Shown here: one piece after another, positions 59,113 through 64,000 of the stretch | Layout of the letters: each line of letters starts with the position of its first letter | Position numbering within the stretch: position 1 is the stretch's first letter | DNA from: a virus | Direction: 5' to 3' (one strand) | Virus record (IMG/VR): IMGVR_UViG_3300022200_000019 | Span: 1-64,000 of that record | Length of the DNA: 64,000 bases | Translations under genes and position numbers: made by a program | The notes under the pieces: model-generated | The model's database searches: none | The model's input: only the letters and a program-made list of their open reading frames with translations | Told to the model about the DNA's origin: nothing

Positions 59113-60524
59113 TATCAAACTTATCAAAAAATATAAAGCATCTTTGGCTAATTGAAATTGACGGCACCATATTAAAATATAATAGTTTATTACGCACCAA
59201 TGATAAGTTATTGCCAGGAGTCAAAGAGTTCTGGCAGAGCATTCCGTCAAACGATATTATTTTTTTACTCAGTACTAGACATGAGCAGTATCGAGATGAA
59301 ACATTGAATTTTTTATCTGAGCAAGGTCTGCGGTTTGATCATGCTATTTTTGGCCTTCCGCCGGGAGAGCGCATTTTAATCAGTAATATAAAGCCAAATG
59401 CTTTATTTAAAAATGCGTTAGCATTTGATGTTCTACGTAACGCAGGGTTCGATGACAACACGTTTGAATCTAATACTACGATAATAAGCCAAAAAGATCT
59501 TAAAAAATTAGCTAAAAAAGAAGCGCAAATTCAGAAAATGGAAGCATTGGCAGAACGTATTGAAAATGCTGAACAAAACATTGATATCGAAGACTTAAAT
59601 TATTCTAAAGAACATCGTAATTTGTTTAGTCATATTGTAGACTTTGTGAAAAATCCTAAAGACGTTGATGATTTAGAACTTATTATTAACAAATTAGAAA
59701 GTATGCATTCTGATATACAGTTAGTAGGATTAAGTGAACCAGAAGATGTAACAGCAAACGCAAGACGTAAAGGAATAACAGTGGACCCAATTGTAGAAAA
59801 TTTTGTACTAGGCGCCGCCGGGCGTATTGGCACATGGGATGGCGATGCTGACAACATTAATAATCCTATCGCATTGCGTAGTATTGCTAAACGCAAGCAA
59901 ATGAAGGCTTGTTTAGAAACCGGAAGAGATTTTTATTATATTGACACCGGTTATTTTGGTAATGGTAAAAGTAAAAAATATCATAGAGTTACACGTAATG
60001 CAATGCAGTGGTTAGGCGAAATTGAAGATCGCCCTAGCGATCGCTGGGAGGAAACTGGCGAAAAGTTAAAAAAACATACTCCAGGTAGTAAAATTTTACT
60101 CTGCCCGCCTAGCCAAAAAGCGTTAAAATACTGGGATATTGATCTCAGTGAATGGTTAGAAGAAACAATTAATAATATTAGAAACAACACTGATAGAGAA
60201 ATAATAATTAGAACTAAGCCAACCAGAACCGAGCGTATTACTACTAATACTATGGAACAGGCGCTTGCTGACGATGTACATTGTATGGTAACATTTAATA
60301 GCATCGCAGCCGTTGAGAGTTTAATGAATGGTAAACCAGTGTTTACAATGGGCCCTAATGCTGCGCATCATCTAAGTAACCAAGATTTATCTAATATCGA
60401 AAATCCTTTTATGCCTGATCAAGACCAAGTCTATAATCTGGTAAAATGCTTGGCATACCATCAATTTACTGTGCCTGAATTACGCAATGGGTTTGCTTGG
60501 GCAATGTTAAATGGAAAGGCATAA
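59109..60524 (+). CDS. Degenerate HAD domain fused to KpsS-like GT-B domain, copy 2
   Basis: A 471-residue fusion. Residues 10-115 look like a HAD phosphatase: LWLIEIDGTILKYNS, FLLSTRHEQYRDETLNFLSE and PPGERILISNIKP. The first D of D-x-D-G-T is replaced by Glu (E16), and the late acidic pair is missing, so phosphatase activity is unlikely. A charged coiled-coil-like linker follows (about 138-165). Residues from about 235 carry the KpsS-like domain: NNTDREIIIRTKPTRTERIT, VTFNSIAAVESLMNGKPVFT and LSNIENPFMPDQDQVYNLVK. It overlaps both neighbours or abuts them, so the three genes act as a unit. Confidence 0.72.
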   Translation: MISNLSKNIKHLWLIEIDGTILKYNSLLRTNDKLLPGVKEFWQSIPSNDIIFLLSTRHEQYRDETLNFLSEQGLRFDHAIFGLPPGERILISNIKPNALFKNALAFDVLRNAGFDDNTFESNTTIISQKDLKKLAKKEAQIQKMEALAERIENAEQNIDIEDLNYSKEHRNLFSHIVDFVKNPKDVDDLELIINKLESMHSDIQLVGLSEPEDVTANARRKGITVDPIVENFVLGAAGRIGTWDGDADNINNPIALRSIAKRKQMKACLETGRDFYYIDTGYFGNGKSKKYHRVTRNAMQWLGEIEDRPSDRWEETGEKLKKHTPGSKILLCPPSQKALKYWDIDLSEWLEETINNIRNNTDREIIIRTKPTRTERITTNTMEQALADDVHCMVTFNSIAAVESLMNGKPVFTMGPNAAHHLSNQDLSNIENPFMPDQDQVYNLVKCLAYHQFTVPELRNGFAWAMLNGKA

Positions 60525-61472
60525 ATGAACACAGTTGCAGTATATGTAAGCGGCGTTCCTGCTAAAACGAAACATACCGAAAAGCGAGAGCTATTGCATC
60601 GTTTTGGCCGAGGTGTTAAACGAGCTGGGGATAAATTAAAAATCGTTGACGGATTTCAGGTGTTAGATGCTGACATAGCGGTAATTCAGGGCTGGATCGG
60701 TATGAAAATTGGCGCACACTTAAAATTGCGTGAAACAGTAATTAATTATCAACGACAACGCGGTAAGCACACACTTGTTATTGATAGAAATTTATTTGGA
60801 TTTTTAAATCCAAATAACAGAGATCAATACTTGTGTTATAGTTTAGATGGCATTTTTCCAACAACTGGTTTTTATTTTAATACTCGTATTGACAAGCAAC
60901 GGTGGGAATCTATTAAACGTAATTACGGATTTACAGAACGTCCTTGGAAACAAGGAGATAATATTTTAATTACATTACAACGTAATCATGGGTGGAGTAT
61001 GGGACAGCAGCTTAGTGTTCAAGATTGGTTAAACAAAATTGTTCCCGAAATACGTCAATACACAGATCGACCAATTGTTATACGACCACATCCTGGCGAT
61101 GAGAAAACAATAAGAACACTTCGAATAACTGACAGGAATTGGAGATTTAGTAGCGAAGCGGATATCCGAGGAGATTTTGAGAATGCCTGGGCAACAGTAA
61201 CATATAACTCAAGCCCAGGAGCCGCTAGTTTAATTTGGGGTGTTCCAGCTTTTGTAACAGATCCTGAACCAGAAAGAAGTCAATCTTATCCATGGGCAAG
61301 TGCTGATTTGTCAACCATTGCGCAACCTTATATGCCAGACCGCAGACAATTTTATAATATAATTAGCCAGAGTCATTTTAATAACAACGAAATCGAATCA
61401 GGAGAAGCGTGGGCATTTATGAGGGAGAGATTAGCCGATGCTCCTAAAACACCAATCACTCCAATTCGTTAA
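60525..61472 (+). CDS. KpsS-like GT-B protein, copy 3
   Basis: A 315-residue protein, the most compact full copy. Key segments are NILITLQRNHGWSMG, IRQYTDRPIVIRPHPGDEKT (about 179-198), FENAWATVTYNSSPGAASLI, WGVPAFVTDPEPERSQSYPW and YMPDRRQFYNIISQSHFN. The order and spacing match copies 1 and 2. The ATG follows directly on the previous stop (TAAATG), so it is coupled. The first 40 residues (AVYVSGVPAKTKHTEKRELL) contain a short glycine-poor strand not seen in the others. A convergent gene begins 4 nt after the stop, and no terminator is visible between them. Confidence 0.74.
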   Translation: MNTVAVYVSGVPAKTKHTEKRELLHRFGRGVKRAGDKLKIVDGFQVLDADIAVIQGWIGMKIGAHLKLRETVINYQRQRGKHTLVIDRNLFGFLNPNNRDQYLCYSLDGIFPTTGFYFNTRIDKQRWESIKRNYGFTERPWKQGDNILITLQRNHGWSMGQQLSVQDWLNKIVPEIRQYTDRPIVIRPHPGDEKTIRTLRITDRNWRFSSEADIRGDFENAWATVTYNSSPGAASLIWGVPAFVTDPEPERSQSYPWASADLSTIAQPYMPDRRQFYNIISQSHFNNNEIESGEAWAFMRERLADAPKTPITPIR

Positions 61473-61475
61473 CTA

Positions 61476-62042
61476 TTAAATATATTTGGTGTTAACAAAA
61501 CATAGCCCGCTATTAAGTACCCAGGCTTTTTTCTTTTTCTTTAAATTCATAGTAGTTGCCTGTTTAACCTGGGCTGTTAGATCACTGTTAAATTCTAACC
61601 CATAATCACTGAAAGTTTTAATCCAATATTCTGCTGGTTTTAGATTAACGTGATGATATCCGTTTGGGTCTTGGCTATACGTCATTGTAACATATTTTGC
61701 TTGTTGAAATGCTGGCATGTACATGGGAACATATTCTTCATGTACATGCTCTACAAATTCGCAACTCCATGCTAAATCAAATTCTTCGTTAATTGGTGCT
61801 GGGCCTGAGGTAAAATCATGTAAGATAAATGACTCCGCAGGCGAACGGTTGATAGTGAAATCACCATCGACTCCAATAGCGTATAAATCCATTTCTTGAG
61901 CCAAATTTACCATTCCGCCTGGACCACAGCCGATGTCCAACATTGATTTAATGTTAAACGTAGATTTAAAAAATTCTAATGTACCAACATCTAAATGTGT
62001 TTTATTTTGATGCCCACCTAAATGTTTAGGAAGTTCTTTCAT
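61476..62042 (-). CDS. SAM-dependent methyltransferase
   Basis: A 188-residue class I methyltransferase. Motif I is SMLDIGCGPGGMVNLAQEMD (about 34-53). IGVDGDF supplies the motif II acid, and FDLAWSCEFVEHVHEEYVPM (about 87-106) is motif IV. A His-rich DPNGYHHVNLKPAEYWIKTF follows, a pattern common in methylases of sugar and O-antigen clusters. The C-terminal 40 residues are basic. The start overlaps the preceding methyltransferase gene by 17 nt. It is the third gene of a minus-strand unit. Confidence 0.86.
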   Translation of the reverse strand: MKELPKHLGGHQNKTHLDVGTLEFFKSTFNIKSMLDIGCGPGGMVNLAQEMDLYAIGVDGDFTINRSPAESFILHDFTSGPAPINEEFDLAWSCEFVEHVHEEYVPMYMPAFQQAKYVTMTYSQDPNGYHHVNLKPAEYWIKTFSDYGLEFNSDLTAQVKQATTMNLKKKKKAWVLNSGLCFVNTKYI

Positions 62043-62664
62043 TACAATACTTTATCCATTGGTCTTTAGTGATATCAAGATACCAAGCACGCAGTGGTTT
62101 TCCAACCTTCTCACCATTGGGTCGTTGATTTGAAAACCACGCAAATCCTTTCTCAAGTAACCATGATGTCGCCCACCGATCTCGTTTTGCAGTCCAGTTC
62201 ATTTTCATAAACACTCGATTAGTGTAATTAAAGATATCGTTTAAGAAATATTCCCAATCGCCTGCGTCTTTGTCAAATGCTCGGTCAAATTCGGTGCGAG
62301 TGGCAAAAATAATGTCATAGTGTTTTGGTAGATTCATCGGAGTTTGTGGATGAATCCATAATTCGTATCGATTAACACCTAATAAATCACAACATTCTTT
62401 AAATAATCCGTCTTGTACATCAGTACAATCGCATTCGATTCCTCGTTCACGCAAAATAGCAGCAAGGACGCCAATTCCTGCTCCTATATCTAGCGCAGTT
62501 TTAACATTATCAATTCCGCCGTTTCTACTGTTAGCATAGTCAACAACATGTTGTTTTTCTTCATAATACCAATCCCATTTACGTCCGTATTTTGCTCCTG
62601 ACTGATATTTGTCAACTTCAAAACATCTTTTGATAACCGCTTGTTTATAATCGTCAAGTGTCAT
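62026..62664 (-). CDS. SAM-dependent methyltransferase
   Basis: A 212-residue protein. Motif I is ALDIGAGIGVLAAILRERGI (about 57-76). CDCTDVQDGLFKECCDLLGV contains the motif II acid, and YDIIFATRTEFDRAFDKDAG is the motif IV region. The opening (YQSGAKYGRKWDWYYEEKQH) and the FATRTEFDR pattern are typical of phage-encoded methylases in similar islands. The late promoter at 62672-62679 leaves only 7 nt before the ATG, with no Shine-Dalgarno. The target is unknown. Confidence 0.8.
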   Translation of the reverse strand: MTLDDYKQAVIKRCFEVDKYQSGAKYGRKWDWYYEEKQHVVDYANSRNGGIDNVKTALDIGAGIGVLAAILRERGIECDCTDVQDGLFKECCDLLGVNRYELWIHPQTPMNLPKHYDIIFATRTEFDRAFDKDAGDWEYFLNDIFNYTNRVFMKMNWTAKRDRWATSWLLEKGFAWFSNQRPNGEKVGKPLRAWYLDITKDQWIKYCNERTS

Positions 62665-62671
62665 GATGACT

Positions 62672-62679
62672 TATTTATT
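62672..62679 (-). promoter_or_regulatory. Late promoter 7 nt before a start codon (AATAAATA)
   Basis: Minus strand AATAAATA includes the TAA stop (62677-62675) of the upstream gene. AGTCATC and ATG 62664 follow. Confidence 0.6.
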
Positions 62680-63481
62680 GCCAATAAGGTTCTGCTCGGT
62701 TGACCTTGAGATCTTTTGCCTTGCTACGACCAAGTTCTTTGCGTTTACCTTTTAAATGATCCAGATACGCACCCCACTCGGTATTAATGAGTGGATGCCC
62801 TTCACCACCGTCTAAATGTGCTGACCAATCCTGGTTGTGCATTTCAGGCATACGTCCTCGAACAATATCAAAAACATAACTATCATGCCACTCTTTAAGT
62901 GTAAAGATACCGTTTTCTGCATCTTCGTACATATGTTCAAAGTTTTCTAAAAACTTACTAGCATTTGCATGTTCTAAATTTATTGCGTATAAACCGCATT
63001 CGGTATACTTTTTGCCACGACCTAAATAACTCATATCATATTGTTCAGGAATCAAGCGTTTGATCGTCTGCATTGAAATTGGACTGTGGCAATAGTTATC
63101 GCCGTCCATCCATACAAGAATTCCATCCTTCACTTCTTCAGCACACGCAAAAATGGCATATACCTTGTGAGCAAATCTAATGGCATCCCATTTAAATGCT
63201 TTTTTGCCATCTTTGCGGTCTGTTCTTGAAGGATCGGTATCATTATGCCCAGTAGCACGAGGATCATTCTTCCAGCGTTCTTTAAACGCCACAAGTTTTG
63301 GACTTGCTGTATTTAAATTTCTAACAATCAAATTGGGTGCGCTTTCTGCAACATCAAAGCCTTCTGCGTACACATAGAGTGCAATTTCAGATGGCCAATT
63401 TTGGAGAAATGATTGAACCATACGCTTTCCATATAAGTCATATCCGTTTTTGTTAAATGTAGTAACTACTGTATATTGCAT
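62675..63481 (-). CDS. GT-A-type glycosyltransferase
   Basis: A 268-residue protein. The opening QYTVVTTFNKNGYDLYGKRM is a first Rossmann strand. DGKKAFKWDAIRFAHKVYAI near 90 precedes ILVWMDGDNYCHSPI (about 121-135), whose M-D-G-D is the D-x-D metal site. GLYAINLEHANASKFLENFE and the later LKEWHDSYVFDIVRGRMPEM give the acceptor side. The family occurs in phages and in bacterial surface-glycan loci. The ATG lies 6 nt after TATAAATA, the only perfect T4 late consensus in the window, with no ribosome-binding site. It heads a three-gene minus-strand unit. Confidence 0.85.
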   Translation of the reverse strand: MQYTVVTTFNKNGYDLYGKRMVQSFLQNWPSEIALYVYAEGFDVAESAPNLIVRNLNTASPKLVAFKERWKNDPRATGHNDTDPSRTDRKDGKKAFKWDAIRFAHKVYAIFACAEEVKDGILVWMDGDNYCHSPISMQTIKRLIPEQYDMSYLGRGKKYTECGLYAINLEHANASKFLENFEHMYEDAENGIFTLKEWHDSYVFDIVRGRMPEMHNQDWSAHLDGGEGHPLINTEWGAYLDHLKGKRKELGRSKAKDLKVNRAEPYWQ

Positions 63482-63487
63482 AATTAA

Positions 63488-63495
63488 TATTTATA
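63488..63495 (-). promoter_or_regulatory. Perfect late promoter TATAAATA, 6 nt before a start codon
   Basis: It reads TATAAATA on the minus strand and overlaps the first base of the divergent gene at 63495. Confidence 0.75.
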
Positions 63496-64000
63496 TGGCG
63501 CAAAAGAGCATAGCATACTTTCCAAAACAGGTCGCACTCAATGGTTCTGGTGTACTCAAAGATTTTTTAAAAGGTGCGATTAAACACGGAATAGTTCCTG
63601 TGGAAAATAGCATGGATGCTGATTATGCTGTGATATGGTCTGTGCTCTGGAACGGCAAGATGACTGCAAACCAGCGTGTATATGAGCATTACAGGCATTT
63701 CAATAAACCGGTATTTGTAATTGATGTGGGCGCACTGCATCGTGAAGTTACTTGGAAAGTGGCACTCAATAACATCAATGCACACGGTTACTATGGTCAT
63801 GAACTGAATTTAGATCCAGATCGTCCGAAAACTCTGGGAATTAGTTTACGAACTCAAACCCGCAACAACGGCAAAATTTTAATTGCCGCGCAGCACCGCA
63901 GGAGCCAACAAGTCAAAGATGTTAACATTGAACAATGGACCAATCAGATGTACAATAAAATTACATCAATTACTGATCGACCAGTGGTAATACGCCCACA
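63495..64000 (+). CDS. KpsS-like GT-B protein, copy 4 (3' end outside the window)
   Basis: An open frame of 168 codons from ATG 63495 runs off the window edge. It starts MAQKSIAYFPKQVALNGSGV, has NKPVFVIDVGALHREVTWKV near 75-94, and then KILIAAQHRRSQQVKDVNIE. It ends in SITDRPVVIRPH, which aligns with the TDRPIVIRPHP of copy 3. The G-x-x-x-K/R pattern at 120-150 corresponds to the QRN/QRP strand of the other copies. The rest of the nucleotide-sugar domain must lie beyond 64000. It is divergent from the gene at 62675 with only 13 nt between starts. Confidence 0.75.
   Translation, partial: MAQKSIAYFPKQVALNGSGVLKDFLKGAIKHGIVPVENSMDADYAVIWSVLWNGKMTANQRVYEHYRHFNKPVFVIDVGALHREVTWKVALNNINAHGYYGHELNLDPDRPKTLGISLRTQTRNNGKILIAAQHRRSQQVKDVNIEQWTNQMYNKITSITDRPVVIRP

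Noticed and set aside
1-64000. Integrase, attachment site, lysogeny genes or insertion sequences
   Set aside because: None of their proteins or flanking repeats can be seen; the gene content is that of a lytic T4-like phage.

Overview
This window is part of the genome of a T4-like contractile-tailed phage. Core T4 proteins can be read directly from the sequence: the major capsid protein (gp23), both neck proteins (gp13, gp14), the tail-sheath stabiliser (gp15), sheath (gp18), tube (gp19), head-completion protein (gp4), both terminase subunits (gp16, gp17), ssDNA-binding protein (gp32), UvsX and UvsY, and a DexA-type exonuclease. The DNA is AT-rich. The very large multi-module fibres, enlarged sheath and many glycan-type accessory genes are typical of marine T4-like phages of the cyanophage/pelagiphage kind. 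The host cannot be read from the sequence. I see no integrase, tRNA, CRISPR array or insertion sequence.

Layout. 1-2.1 kb: capsid gene and a small structural gene. 2.1-24.5 kb: a fibre/adhesin locus of nine genes, one encoding 2384 residues, bracketed by two related DUF115-like genes. 24.5-27.6 kb, minus strand: Nudix hydrolase, gp15, gp14. 27.7-32.5 kb: an early-promoter gene of unknown function, gp13, two P-loop-like accessory genes, a DexA-like exonuclease and a zinc-ribbon/HNH-like gene. 32.6-42.5 kb: sheath, tube, tube-like baseplate protein, gp4, gp16 and several probable virion proteins. 42.5-50.6 kb: a radical SAM enzyme, an HNH nuclease, gp17, a 1229-residue mosaic protein and a glycosyltransferase. 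50.7-55.8 kb: gp32, UvsX and UvsY, interrupted by a glycosyltransferase-like gene and a second radical SAM gene. 55.8-64 kb: an island of four methyltransferases, two GT-A-type glycosyltransferases and four related KpsS-like (GT-B) genes, the last cut by the window end.

Regulation can be read well. T4-type late promoters (NNTAAATA) precede most virion genes, and sigma-70-type promoters precede gp32, uvsX, the 27.7 kb gene and the 30.9 kb gene. Strong intrinsic terminators separate the cassettes. The most unusual feature is a set of genes whose late promoter lies exactly 5 nt (five cases) or 6-7 nt (two cases) before the start codon, with no ribosome-binding site. Using T4 late-promoter geometry, these transcripts would start at or within two bases of the start codon, so they would be leaderless. 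In several cases the promoter is also fused to the stop codon of the preceding gene.

Other points to follow up are two radical SAM enzymes with an N-terminal cysteine cluster inside core gene blocks, four KpsS-like paralogues (one fused to a degenerate HAD domain), a terminator whose stem doubles as a ribosome-binding site, and extensive module sharing among the fibre genes.
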